64,000 bases of DNA from Ochotona curzoniae (Eukaryota > Chordata > Mammalia > Lagomorpha > Ochotonidae), in the NCBI RefSeq assembly GCF_017591425.1, contig NW_024467119.1, forward strand, positions 27,005,001 to 27,069,000. The letters are read 5' to 3'. Below the pieces are notes generated by a model. The model was not told where the DNA came from. It did no database searches and saw nothing but the letters and a program-made list of their open reading frames with translations. Position 1 is the first letter of the stretch. The number at the start of each line of letters is the position of its first letter. A program made the position numbers and the translations under genes. Positions 10,821 through 23,475 of this stretch are shown here, piece by piece.

Positions 10821-13589
10821 GAAAAAGTTTCCATAGCACTTATATGAATTTCATTAATATTCACGTTTAAATTTATTGGAGAAATGTAACAAACTAATGA
10901 TGATATTGTATTTCAGATTTCTTTATGTGCAATTAGTACATATAGCAGAGTAAATAACCCAGAATTTTTCTGTTAGGCATTGAAGATAATCAATAAGATA
11001 ACTACCAATACAATGTATTCTTTCTGACTCTAAAAAATTGCATTTAAAAGCTCAGATTCAATGAAACAATCACTGTATACACCATTAAACTATTTTAGTT
11101 TCCCATTTAGTTTCATATATGTTGTATTTTCAAGTATTTGAAAGGGTATGGAATCACCAAGGAGAATTATTTTCCCCAACTTTTTAGAGGTTAGTAAAAA
11201 AATATAAATATACTATAAAATTAGAGATAAGTAAAAATTGATATCAAAACCCACAGTCAAAAATATACACTATGTGATAAAAATAACACTTTTATTGCAT
11301 TTCCAACACTTAAATTTCAGAGACAAAAAAAAAAAATTCCAAAAGGATTATTTTGAAGATTCTAAAAAGCATATTACTACATTCTCTGAGACAATTCCTA
11401 TGACCCAAATGGGGTAAGAACTGATAGATGCTACTTGCTTCCCTAAGAAATGTACTATGAATTAGAATTTGTAAAAATGCCTCTCAGTTAAAAAGCACAA
11501 CTTAAAGTGGGTTTAAATAAAAACATTAATTTAAAAACCTATGTCAGGAGCAAATATAAGCTTAAATTTAGCTATCTTCATGAATTATAAAGCTAAAAGG
11601 CTAAGATTGTTACATACACTTAAGGCACTGTAATCAAGATGAAACACAAAATCCTTGAGTTTACACAAAGGAATCTAACACATACCACAAAGGAAACAGA
11701 TCCTAAATTCTACTGGTCAAAAATGAATAAATTTGGGTACTGGAGAAAGACTGCTTGCCTTGTAAGAAGAAAAGTCCCCTCAAAGCTTCACTTTCCCCCT
11801 ATTTCCTTCCACATGTGGCTCCATTTCACCCCTGGAGCTTCTTTGTATTTTCTGACACACACACAAAAACTACATGCTTAACAAATTCTTGCACCCATTT
11901 TCACCATATGTATCTGTGCAGGAAGTAGCAAATTCTAAAATAATTTATTTGGCAATGCAGCAAATGGAACTGCAATATCAAGATTTCTAGAGAGCAAACT
12001 TAGTTCTTACACCGTCTTCTCTCTGTACTTAAAAACTTCAACTCCAAGAATTCTACATCCAATCTTCCCAACATTTCTAGAAATAATGAAAAAAAACTAA
12101 TAATACCATTATGTTTTACCTTCCATCCTTTCTAGGAGAAAGTCAAACATCCCACAGCTTGCTCATTTCAGACTTGGTCTTCCTTCATTAGAGGGATGGT
12201 AGTGGTCAGCGGGATGAGGGGGGATAGTTTATTGACCTCCAGAGGAAGGCTCGTCCAGACTGGATGGTGCTGCCTTCACCTCATCGCCCCTTTTATCAGC
12301 TGAGGGTGAGAGACCAGTGACCATACATAATTCCTCTGCAACTCCCCCTTGGCAAATGTTTAGAAAGCTCCTCTTGACAGAAACTGATTACGGGGATAAA
12401 AATCACACCATCTTGTCCCCTCACCACAAAGGACTCCACAATGAGAAGATTAAAAGAGGGGCTTTGAAGTGCCGGACAGTCCCAGTGGTCTTTCAAGTCT
12501 AAATAGGAAAGTTTTGTCCCTCATTAACTTTTCAGCATCTTCCAGTTTAAATGGACCAGAATATCCTGTACCAAAAGGGGACTTGTTTCAGAAAGTTTGA
12601 AAAAATAAATTATGTAAGATAAGTTGGAATGATGAAGTCACTAAGTAATGATCAGAAAAGTTTAGAAGAGGAATGAACTAATTACTGAGTTTTGTGTTCT
12701 TATAAATTAAAATTTAACTGCCACATTCTTAAATAAAAAATTTTGTGGTCTATAATTTTTTTGTGAGGACACATATATTTGCCCTCCAAACACCCTGGGG
12801 ATTTTAAAAGGAAAAGAAATGTGATGGATTTAAGTCTCCATTAATAAGGGAACTGAATAAGCAAGAAAGCTAGAACAAGTAGCTTTCATCCACATAACGA
12901 GATATAGGAGATAAAAGAAAACCTAAAAAGGCTGCATGCCTTCTTTGCTTGTGTTGTGTCTTGCTAGCTGCTTCCTAGCTCTGTGTTTGGAATCATCCTG
13001 GGGTAACGATGTTAATTACTGAGAAACATTCACTGTTCTTGGCTTCCAGACTTCATGTTATTTTGGTGAATCCATATCACTTGTTTAGCAAGTTTGTGTA
13101 GATATTTTATTGGCCCCCTTTGTTGGTATAATGCTTTGTTATTTTCTCAGCACACGTACTCTAAACACCTGCAAAAAGCAAATCTGGATAAATAACTCTT
13201 TGTTCCTTAAACGAGCCTACCACATGTGTGCTCCGAACTGCCACTGGTTCCCTTAGTGTCCCTATTCCAGCACCTGTTGAGCCTTGCTTTTACGTATGAC
13301 AGCTTCCAGAAAAGGTAATAAAGCCTGTGATAAAATATTGGAGAAGTGATCCTGGTGATTCAGTTGGTTACAATGTTCATCCATGGTTAAGAACTGCAAA
13401 AACCCTCTCTTTAAACCTGTGTAACACTTTCAGCCAGATGTATCCCTTTTCTCCTTTGCAGTTCTGGCAAGTTTCTGATGATCCTACAAACTATGTTGTA
13501 TGCAGACTTTCCCAGCCATCCTCCTCCATGCAAAGCTTACAAGAGGATGACAGTCGTCTTCACTGTTGTTTTCAAATTCCTTTGGTGGT
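10821..13589. other. Unique AT-rich DNA, no gene seen
   Basis: It is very AT-rich to about 12,120 and then more balanced (12,120-12,500). The balanced patch has overlapping frames of 61-66 codons on both strands with no recognisable features. No transposon was identified. Confidence 0.45.
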
Positions 13590-13591
13590 TT

Positions 13592-13621
13592 GGGAGTTAG
13601 GGGTGGTGGCGGGGGTGGGGG
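13592..13621 (+). other. Potential G-quadruplex motif
   Basis: Four runs of at least three G (13,592-13,594, 13,600-13,603, 13,611-13,615, 13,617-13,621) are separated by loops of 5, 7 and 1 bases. This satisfies the G3+N1-7 rule. It sits at the 5' border of a plus-strand CSINE. Confidence 0.7.
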
Positions 13622-13895
13622 TGGTTATAGCAGTGCTTGCACCACTTTTGGTGCCCACATTACAAGCAGGATGGCTGGTGCGAATCCTGGCTCATCTGTG
13701 TGGGAAGTAGCAAGGGATGGTGGGAATCTTGGAGTCCTTACCATCTTATGGGAGGTCAAGACTGAATTCCTGGCCCCTGGGTCTGGTCTGATCCAGTTCC
13801 TATCCCACAGCAGAATGTCTTAGGCATGCCATCAGTGGATCAGTGGGTGGAGGAATCTGTCTTGCTGTCACTCTGCCTTTCCAATGAAATGAACA
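13622..13895 (+). mobile_element. Old CSINE, plus orientation
   Basis: A degraded tRNA-like head ('agcaggatggctggtgcgaatcctggctc', 13,664-13,692) leads into 'tgggaagtagcaagggatgg', a 'cttggagtcc' segment, 'gactgaattcctggcccctggg', 'tctggtctgatccag' and a 3' end 'ctgcctttccaatgaaatg'. The order matches the older CSINE consensus. It is strongly diverged, with no usable A and B boxes. Confidence 0.65.
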
Positions 13896-14731
13896 ATTAT
13901 ATGATACATAAATTCCTTTGTTTCTCATAAATATCCCTATATATAAAATTGACTTGGATTACTCAAACACTGGGCTGAAAGCATCTGAACATCCTCAGTG
14001 TCTTTCTACCCCAGTCTGGGTCAGTTCAGCAAGTTTCTTCTTCCTCTCCCCAGTGGCAGCTTCAGTGCAATAAATCAAGTCTCTGGAAGACTGGAATTCA
14101 TTCTTGCCCAACACTCTGAACTAGGCAAACTTTGCTTTGCTTCCAGTTTGCTTCTCTATAGACATTAGTCTTACAAGGATCTTAGCACAATTACAGTGCT
14201 TTGGAGAACCACACACCAATGCTACCATGAACACCAGCATGATCCTGGCATTTTCTCTATGAGCTACAGTCTAGACATGTACATAAAACTCTTGAAAACG
14301 TTTTGTTAAACACCCCCTGAATCTCTTGGCCATGTGAATATTTTACTTTGAATTTTTATTGGCTCTCTATTTGTTGGGCCTATGTTCTAACCCTGTGTGG
14401 CTCCAATTAGGGTCAGGAATTATGCCAGGTCCCAGATCTGTTCTCACCAACCAATGTCTTTTGGATTTCAGATATTTCCAAGCAATAAACTTGAGTCCTA
14501 CCATTAATTAAATACTGCAACTCATTTATCTATGCTGTAATACCACAGAGTATGTGCACATTGGGAGTTAATCCATATTATGAACATATTTTGGAAAACA
14601 TAATATATACAAGCTTGGTTTTTAAAAATTAAATTGTCCTAAAGTCCCCCACCTATTGCCACTGGGGGTTCATTTCATTCAAATACTTCCAAAACAGCAG
14701 AACACAGAAAACCACAGAGATTATTGTGCTC
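13896..14731. other. Unique DNA, no gene seen
   Basis: I could not identify any gene or transposon in this stretch. Confidence 0.45.
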
Positions 14732-14830
14732 ACAGTTCCTCATTTTAAAGATCAGAAACTCAGCCACAGGAGTTTAATGATTGTCCTGAGTCCTGCACAA
14801 GATTAGTGTTGGAGACAGAAGACCTACCTG
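14732..14830 (-). repeat. MIR fragment, minus orientation
   Basis: 'cctcattttaaagatcagaaactcagccacaggag' followed by 'ttgtcctgagtcctgcac' and a 'ggagacagaagacctac' end follow the antisense MIR core (fraction for 'cattttacagatgaggaaactgaggc' through 'acccaggtct'). A second, weaker MIR-like stretch follows at about 14,905-15,045. Confidence 0.6.
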
Positions 14831-15049
14831 CAAATTTACTAGTGTTAAATATCTACTAGCAATGAAAAATTTGTATGTGTTCTAGCTTCTAATTCTCATA
14901 AAATTGTATGGTACTGATAATATGTGCTTATTTTAGAGAAAAGGAAAATGAGAATCAATAAATTCAACTTTTATTTTCAAATCTATAAACCAGACAAATG
15001 AAAGATTTGGGAACCAAAGTCTACCCAGTTTAGGAGCCTGTGGCCAATT

Positions 15050-17065
15050 CAATCTTAGGAAAGACAAAGTACTAAGAATTCTCAGGTTGCCAAGAAATGC
15101 CATGGGACCCCCTTTCTGAAATTAGCTCTTTATTTTTTAATCCTCCATCAAAGTCCTAAATGAAAGAAAATTGCATGCTGGGGCTTTTTAAAAATTTCAT
15201 TAAAAGGTCAATATGATTCAGGAATATATAAAATACAGCAAGCAGCTCTAATCTTACTGGGTCCAAAATTGCTCTCAAGTTCTTAAATTGCCTATTAAAA
15301 GTATCTGATTTGTTTTATCCAAAGCACCTACACTAAATTTTTATGGAAGTATTAATTCATGAATTTTCTGTTTCCCTCGCTAGACTACGGGATGAACTGA
15401 AGGGAGCCGAGGGGCAACTGGAGTGTTGAATGCTATTTGTAGCATACATGTAAACAATCTGAAGACCAAGCTCTCAATGGAGATCAGCATGGGATTTTCA
15501 GAGCACCCCCCAAGTGCTTAGCAAATTAAAATTTCTGTTTTTCTTTTCCCCAGTAGCAATGACACGCTTTGCCGTTTGAAAGTATGCCAGCATCACTGAC
15601 TTCCACAGTTAAATCTGACCAAATGGATAATATTTGAATATTATAGACTAGAATGTTTGAATAATAGAGATGTGAGTAAATAAAAAAAAGCTATACATTA
15701 AGGTTAGCTTACATCTTATACAACTCTTCTGCACAATCCATTTTATAACATATCTTTTTTTATAATGAACAAAACTTTATGACATAACAAAGTTAATGAT
15801 TATGAGATACGAAACACAAATTTTCTGCTTCCATAAATTCTTCCACTACTTGCATTCTTTCTCAATTTTGATTAATATCTCCATCACAAATACTATATTA
15901 TGGAATTTTATTAAGTATCATTCTAATTGTCATTTATACTTATATTTGAAATGCATGAAGACTTGCAGTTGCACAAGAAGGAAAGCAAAATTATATCTAA
16001 GGAATGGCATCAACAAGTTTAAAAATTAGCCAAAATATTGTTGCACTGGAAATCCGCATTTTATTAGTGTAATTAGAAATCAATTTCCTGAAATTGAAGT
16101 GTTAAACAGTTCTTTTTCACATTTATTGCTTGTTCCATGTGTGTAATTATAACAGATAGATGGTGAAGGTAAGCGTTCTGTAGAAGTAAGCAGTGCATTA
16201 TAAATAAACTGTCCCATTACTTTTAATGCAAAAAGTCACCAGAATAGTTTTCAGAGTTCATAAAACTTATATGTTCATGATTCATGATTTTATTATCCTG
16301 TCCGTAGAATATATTAAGAAGGACATGATTCTGAAATTTTACACCAAAAGAAGTCGAAAAAAATATTTTCCTCATGAATAGATATGTTATGTCCCTATTC
16401 TTCAACATCATTTCCCAAAATAAAGCTGCAACCCCTTCTTCAGCAGTCATCCTTCATAATATTTCAACAAGTATTGAAACATTTGGTAGTGGGGTTAGCT
16501 GGATTGCTTGGTGGAGATTGACTGCCATGTCAATTTTTCATTCCATGCTGTTACACAGCTCCTTGAATGCTTTCACAAAGGTGACAGCTTAAATCATAAA
16601 TCTCAGCCACTGGGGGAAAAATTCAAGGTTGTGAAGAAAATGACCATAATGTGTGAGAAACATTATATTGGAGACGGTGGTATGGCAAAGTTTTAAAACT
16701 GCTGTTCTAGAAACCTCTTAAGGGATATAACTGGAGGAGCTTCAACCTAGTATGATGCTTTGTGATAGCAAAGACTTTAAATTCATGTGTACAAGGAAAC
16801 ACATGTATTATGTAAAATCAGAAATTAGAAGGCTGAACTTGAACTGACTTGCATCTATGAACGGACACTAAGTATTCTACCATTAAAGTTTTTTTAAAAT
16901 TTTAATGTTAGAAAATAAATTTCTAGATATACTTTGGTAAAGACAATTGGAAAAATGAAATATTCAAGCACTAGAAGAGACACAAAAAGTGAACAATTTC
17001 TTCTACTTTTCGAAAGATGACGGATTTAACATTAACTGATACTAACTATAACTTCGAAAAGTTGG
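15050..17065. other. Unique AT-rich DNA, no gene seen
   Basis: Only short frames without features. The end of a possible eroded hAT-type element ('aactgctgttctagaaacct', near 16,698) is noted but not supported by a matching partner end. Confidence 0.4.
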
Positions 17066-17089
17066 CTAAATAGCCTTTCCAAAATGTTC

Positions 17090-17240
17090 ATAAACTTGGA
17101 TTATAGACCTGTTGTAAACACATTTTATTAAAAAATGCAGACACAAATTCCCTGGCATCATTACTAAAAGATGGTCACCCTGTTGTACTGCACACTGTAC
17201 TCTATTCCCAAGCCAAAGAGATTCAACTTGGTCTTTAAAA
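17090..17240. repeat. Possible ancient L1 fragment
   Basis: The phrase 'gatggtcaccctgttgtactgc' and its surroundings resemble a segment of old L1 3' regions that I remember ('gtcaccctactgtgc...'). The match is short and the call tentative. Confidence 0.25.
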
Positions 17241-17272
17241 GAATTAAACAATATCACTAACACACACCATGT

Positions 17273-17299
17273 GTCTATCTATCTATTTGTCTATCTATG
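17273..17299. repeat. TCTA microsatellite, imperfect
   Basis: About six TCTA units with one TTTG interruption. Confidence 0.85.
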
Positions 17300-18699
17300 C
17301 ATGTACAGAACTGAAAATTAAGGGGGATTAAATAAGCATCCTTGAGTACTGCAATAATTTGACATAACAAACTTGTTAAATTCAGGAATAATTAAGCCTG
17401 ATATTAAGAAGAAATAGATATTTCTTCTTTCATTATGTAAATATTCCAAAGTTCAATTAAGCACAGAAAACAGGATTGCTATTCAGCCAGGCTGACATCA
17501 AATGAAGAGTCTAAAGCTCTGAGGTGTGAATTTTTTATTATTTAATAATTCAATAATTAACTATTAAAAATGCACTTCATGTGTGTATGTTGTTTTTACA
17601 ACCAAAGACTCAAAATTTTCTTTTAGAAATAACTGTAAATAAATCAAAATGCACTTATAAAAGATTTACTGGAATACAACAATTATGCCAACCTCAAAAT
17701 TTTGGCATTTCAATTTGTAATCTCTTTATAAAACTTGGTAGGGAAAACTAAAGTTTTAATGATCAATGGTAGAGTTAGACTAATGAAAACACACAGCTAC
17801 TGTCGTAAACAGCCCTTTGCAGAACTCTGACAAACCACATTTATCATCGGGGGTTAGATCAGAACAATAAATGCTCAGTTTGACCAGTGATCTGTGCTCA
17901 ACTACTTCTAACGTTGCATGTGCTTTGTCACACTTGCAGCCTAGGGCCCTCACACAGGGACAAGACTCTCCAACGGGTGTTGGAGGGGGATTCTGTAGTT
18001 TGATTTTGTATTATTTTCATCAAATCCAAGAAAGAGATTCAATATGATTCATGCTTAACGTGTGATTGACCCTGGCACTGCTCAGTTTTGTTAGTACGTC
18101 TTGGGGTTTGGTTATCCTTCCCGAGGATGGAGATTCCTCAGGCAAGAGAAATTTCTAAAAGGCAAGGCTTTGAGAGAGGTCTTATTACGGTCTTTAAGCT
18201 ATGAGCTAGTGGATTGTAGCAAGATTGTAGTTGTACTATAGGGTGTCTGGTTGGGTATATAATCACATTTGATCTTATCCTTAAGTAGTCCTTACAAAAC
18301 AGACAAATGGCTTGAAAAGATTCCTTCAGAGAAGCTAAATATTAAAAGACAGTGCTGGAAATCCAAGCACAAGCATCTTCCATCAGGTACACTACAGGAA
18401 AAGTAATTTAATAAAGTCTGACAAAAAAGTAGGACAAAACAAGATTATAGCAGGAGTTTATATATATATGTATATATACACCAAGTAGCACTGTTGGCAA
18501 ATCTAGCACTTAATCAGGTCAATAGACGGCATTTTCTTTCTGCCTTTATGGGATAATGTATCTCATTTATAATGGTCATCAAAACACTTGTTTTTATGAG
18601 GTATTAAAGTTTCTGATAAATAAAACCACATATTAAATATACCCATTTCATTTAAATAAGATTTATCATTATTCTTCACTAACATGAGTATTTTTTCTT
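17300..18699. other. Unique AT-rich DNA with a short TA run
   Basis: A TATA microsatellite at about 18,460-18,480 is the only repeat. The more balanced patch at 17,900-18,250 is unidentified. Confidence 0.4.
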
Positions 18700-18840
18700 C
18701 TTTTTTAATTCTTTATTTTTCATGATACAGTTCCTTAGGCTTAGGAATTTCTACTTCTACCCTCCTTCATCCCCACCCCCTGTTTTTTTCCTGTAACAAT
18801 AGTGTAGCCCCTTAACAACAGTTACAAAAGCAGTGGGTTT
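18700..18840. repeat. Dispersed pyrimidine-rich repeat, copy 1
   Basis: It shares with 55,440-55,560 the ordered landmarks 'tattttt/tatttta', '(c)atgatacagttcc' / 'catggtacaattcc', '(t)aggctta/ctc(t)gg(a)attt' and a pyrimidine-rich stretch ('ctaccctccttcatcccc' here). I recall similar text in lagomorph L1-related repeats, so an antisense L1 segment is possible. The family is not named with certainty. Confidence 0.5.
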
Positions 18841-19019
18841 TTAAAAGACAATTACTTCTGCATAATTTCTTTAGTTTCTTCTCTGATTTATGACTGAAGA
18901 TGTGTGCTCAGCTGAAAGGGTAGTGTGGACAAAAGAAACAAAGGATTTAACATGAACCTGTTGTTCACAATGGGTCAAATGGAGAATCAATTACTTTTGA
19001 GTTTACAGCTGCTTAAATA

Positions 19020-19132
19020 GTACATAGTCTGTTAACAAAGAAGAAGCTGAAATTTCAAGACTGATCTACTTGCCCAAGGTGGACATAGTCAACAAGTGGC
19101 TGGGCCAAAATTTGAAACCTGTTCTGTCTTGA
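19020..19132 (-). repeat. MIR fragment, minus orientation
   Basis: 'gatctacttgcccaaggtggacatagtcaacaagtggctgggccaaaatttgaaacctgttctgtct' follows the antisense MIR core almost base for base in order ('acttgcccaaggtcacacag ... aagtggcagagc ... ttgaacccagg'). Confidence 0.75.
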
Positions 19133-20965
19133 GGTTTATATTCTAAGCATCCTTGTACCACAAGTAGGAAACACGACTTCTATTGAGGCTACACATAGCA
19201 GCATTTTTTTGCACAGAATACTGATGCCTGATACTGGATTCCTCAAAGTCCAGATTTTCAGTACCTTTATGGTTGAGTATGACTTCCCAATCAAGGAAGA
19301 CAAATTGGACATTAATAATTCACTTCTTTCTTTAAAGTTCATTTTGAATGGATTCATTTTAGTTTGTTTAGAATATATGTGATTTCTATGTTAATGTCTC
19401 AACCGATTCTGTTCCTTAATATGATACTTGGGGTATTCAAATTACACTTGTGAAAGATTGTTTCATAGGTTGAAGGTCACCATCAGTTATCAAAATATAT
19501 AATCTTCAGATCCAAACAAATATTTGTTCAGTTAGTTTGATGTGTGTCCATAAATAATTCATGAATATTTTCACATTTCTTTCTGTAGGAAAACCAGTGA
19601 TTTAGACTTACTATTTAATTCACACTAGGTTTTAGTTAATATGTAGTTAAAGAGCAAATACACTTCCTAAAATATTGACTTTTGCATTATTTTTAATGAA
19701 AATAATTTATTTTCATCCTTATCTGAGCATATTGATGTTACCCAATGATTGGAAGACTTCAATACTACAAAATATGTGGATACTCTATCATTTTGTTGGT
19801 AAGATGGAGAGTCAATATGCCATCATTGCTTTGTGCTCAGAAGTGACTTAAATATGAAATAAACAATGGTTGCATTTCAATGTTTTCAGTAACCTGAGCA
19901 CTTCCAAGGTCCCCTGGTCTGTATCCATGTGCTCACATTGTCACACATTTAAACCACAGACTATTAAGTTTGGTCTTTATTCCAGTTTACCACCAATCAC
20001 ATTTTGCATGGGCCATGTAAACAGAAATACTGTTAGTATTTTGGCAACTAGGCAAGAGGAAATTGTACTGGACATTTATCTCAGTTAGGTTTGGTGGGAA
20101 ATATGCACATTTGTGGCATTAAAAAGGCTGGATTATCTATCTTCTCATTCTTAGAAAATGATTTTATCATGCAGTTGTCAAATCTGGGGTACTCACTAAG
20201 TATACAGTCTATTAAGGCAGGAAAGCAGACACAAAAGGCATTTCACATATAACAGTCTGGTTTTATTAATGTCTGTGGGCATTTATTCAGTTTTAATAAA
20301 TTTGTTGTGATTTTTAAAAATTATAAAGTAGTATTTGATTATTTATAATTGTACTCTTTCTCCTTAACAAGATTCCTAAATTATATAAACACTAGGCCTC
20401 TCAAAAACTGGAACAGAGTCACCCTTAAAAAGAAATGTGAAGAATCTGTAGGGATTAAAACCTTATAATGTGTAACTTTATAACTTGGATCAGATGAGAA
20501 AACCAATGCTCTTTCTCCCAACCAGGAATGTTCTAAAAGATAAAAAAAAAAAGTTTCATTCAAAGAAGAGAATAAATGGGAATAACAAGTCTAATCTCTC
20601 TATTTGATAATTCCCCCTCTTATTTCAACATTACCTCGTTAGCAAATAGAATACAATTACACCATTCATTAGGTACTATTCAGTACAAGGAAACTTGAAA
20701 TAACCTCACGAAACTGTAAACAATGAGTACACTGCCACCTTCCAAACAAAGGAAAGCTTATTCTTGCCTTGCCTTCTGCACTTTCCCTTCTTGGTATGTC
20801 TCAAAATTTCTCCCTTTTGTGCACATCTACTATTAAAGGAAGAACCTAAAAAAGCTTCATTAATTCATCAAACATCACTATATAACATAATTAGATTTTT
20901 TTAATGTCCTCAGAACTGTTAGCATCAGTTCCCATTTATAAAACATTTAGAATCCATAGTCATTC
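19133..20965. other. Unique AT-rich DNA, no gene seen
   Basis: No known transposon, RNA gene or exon. The 60-73-codon frames have no recognisable motif. Confidence 0.45.
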
Positions 20966-20989
20966 ATGTCTGAAAAGGTTCACCTGCAA

Positions 20990-21395
20990 ATGCTCAGGGA
21001 ATATGAAAACAAGCTGCCTTACACAGCCAGTGCAGCACAGTTTTTACAGGTAAGTTACGGAAGGCTGGCAAAGCACACGGGGCAAATGGAGACTCTAAGG
21101 TGCACTATTTCAAATCAGCGGATTCTGCAGCGACCTCATCGTGCTTGGAATGATGAGATCGGCAGCAATTCACAACTTTTGAACTATCAAAACCACTTGA
21201 GCAAGACCCTTGGATCATGCCCCACATCAGGGACCTGGCATGGGTGGGAGGCTGGGTGGGACTTCGCCCTTTATCTCTCTCTTTACCCCAGACACAGGAA
21301 AAAAAACAATGTGGAAATAATAATCTTACCCACTTTCCTGTAGCCCTTGAGCCTTTGTGCCATAATAAAGTATGTGAAGATTGTCAAAAATATAG
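20990..21395 (+). repeat. Dispersed repeat copy B (possible L1 3' tail)
   Basis: The last 180 bp (21,215-21,395) align by eye with copy A at 10,630-10,820, sharing 'cagggacctggcatgggtgggaggc', 'ccca gacacagg' and 'acccactttcctgtagccc'. The upstream part (from about 20,990) is more GC-balanced than its surroundings and probably belongs to the same element, reaching further 5' than copy A. It contains a perfect 5' splice-site string (CAG/GTAAGT, 21,047-21,055) and a 125-codon frame (20,966-21,343); neither is supported as genic. Confidence 0.55.
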
Positions 21396-22639
21396 AGGAA
21401 AAGATGGAAAAGAAAAACATATGGAAAACAAAATCACGTCTTTGCTTTTTTCCCCCAGCAACACTCTCTTCTGGATCTCCAGAACATTTCATATTCATAT
21501 TTGCATATTTTGTATGCTAGCCCTGGAATCAGAAATTTCTCAAGAGATCTAGTTTGTTCCATTGATCCTGGTGCTTGGCTTATGTTTGAATTTTAAAGTT
21601 GTGTTTCAGATTTTTCATTTTTTTTTTTTAATTTAAGGTTAAGTGTGCTATCCTAGGTATGAACAATTCACATATTTCCTCCATTTTCTTTCTTTCTTTT
21701 TCTTCTTCCTTAACATTCCATACTCAAATAATCACTCTTTTCCTTTTCCCAGTAATCAATGCAGGGAGATTCTCCGAGATTTCACACAAAATCACAATCT
21801 AAATATCCAACTCCACCTGAATCTTAATGACTATTTTCATGCCCACACCAGGTAACACATTTCTAAGTGCTCATCCTTTTCTGTTCATTATCCTAGTGGC
21901 AAGTTTAGATATATTTACATATGCTAAAGGAAATGCATATAATGTCATTTAGGTCATCTAGATTATTTTGCCTGAGAATAGTAATGAGGATTGAGAGCTG
22001 ATTATAAAAATAGAGAATATTAGAAAAGATAGCTGAAACTTTTGGCCACTACTAGATTTGCATTTGTTCCTGTTCAAAAAAAAAAAAAGACTCAATTTAT
22101 CAAGCAAGCTAAACCATGCATGCTATTTTGAGGAAAAGAAGTTGTCCAGATTATGGAAAAAACATCTAGAAACCCCATATGTTTATAATTGTCTATTCCC
22201 AGATCAACAATAGTTCTGTCATCATCTCCCATCCCTGGCTGAACAGAAAGTCAGATACTTTCAACATTAGTTACTTGGCCAATGCCTGCAGTCTGATGTG
22301 CTTTTAATCCTGACTCTGGGTATAAGTGTCATAGAATCTATGACAATGAGATGTAAATAGCACACATGTTCAAGATGGAACACACATTATACCAACATTA
22401 TACCAACAGCAACCTCACAGAAGAAAACGGGGCTCTAAAATCAGTTGTTTAATTTGCTAAAGATAATTTTTAACTAGGTGTTAGTTGCTTTATGCACAGC
22501 TTAGTCCATGCATTCCTTGTTTTCAGTCCTCCTGCACTGAGTGCTTTAAATCTCATTTAGAAAATGGGAGTTAAGGCACTCCTTCAAACACTCAGGACAG
22601 AGCTCACTGTTTCTGTTGGCTCGTGAAGTCCTTGAATCA
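21396..22639. other. Unique DNA with small duplications, no gene seen
   Basis: A 13-bp direct repeat ('cattataccaaca' twice) lies near 22,386-22,412, and an A-run at 22,077-22,088. No gene identified. Confidence 0.45.
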
Positions 22640-22925
22640 TGAGAAGCTGGTCCAGGTTTCTGAAGCCTTAACTCTGGCTCTGTCACTGAGGAGCTGCATG
22701 TGTCTGAGCAATGATTGAACATGCTTCAATGACTGTTTCCATCTGTGCTGCCATACAGCGCACTTCATGCTAAATATGTATTTATTGCTCAAGTTAGAAT
22801 TGCATCTGGTTAATGTAGAGTCAGCCGGCAAGAAGAGCTAACAAAGGGTTGCTATGAGGATCAGAAACCCAATGAATGAGAAAAGATATGATTATACTCA
22901 GAAAGCATTAAATACACACTGCAAA
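22640..22925 (+). repeat. MIR, plus orientation, split by an insertion
   Basis: The 5' half ('ggtccaggtttctgaagccttaactctggctctgtcactgaggagctgcatgtgtctgagc') matches the MIR head. The 3' half ('gggttgctatgaggatcagaaacccaatgaatgagaaa' to 'gaaagcattaaatac') matches the MIR tail. About 100 bp of poorly matching sequence lies between them, either an old insertion or a decayed centre. Confidence 0.65.
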
Positions 22926-23460
22926 ACAGATGTTTCCAGCAACCAAAACCATTCCTCCTCTAATTTTAGCTGATTTTTGATCTGCACATTGTCTTAGTTT
23001 TCAATGCACTTTCTCTATAATCTTTAGAAATATACAGAGAATAAGTGATAATAATAAATATATAATGATATTAAATATATATAAATAAGTACTTATTTAA
23101 AACAAGTAATTTTTATTTGAACCAATAATTCCTTTTACTTAGTACATCTTGATTTCAATATTCTAGATTTACTGCTAAAATAAATTATGCAATTTACTGT
23201 AAAACACATTAGTAAAATAAAGTATAGTCACTAGGCATAGTTTACAATTTATTCAGTGAACAATTAATTTTGCTTTATATATTTTGTGAGCAGAACCCAT
23301 AGCATCTCAGAATGAATTGGTTATGTGGAAGGACAAAGATGTGAGAACCCACCAAATGTTAGATGCATGGCATTGTCATAAGTTAGAAGGAAATAAATGC
23401 AGCTCAAGGTGAAAAGAAGTCACATGGAAAAATGCTCAGGTTCATGTTGAGACGCATGGT
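22926..23460. other. AT-rich unique DNA
   Basis: Very AT-rich with TA-rich low-complexity around 23,040-23,100. Nothing else seen. Confidence 0.5.
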
Positions 23461-23475
23461 AAGATGACCGAGTCT

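Noticed and set aside
16420..16700. hAT (MER5/MER20-type) transposon
   Set aside because: Only one end-like string was seen; no matching opposite end or internal text.
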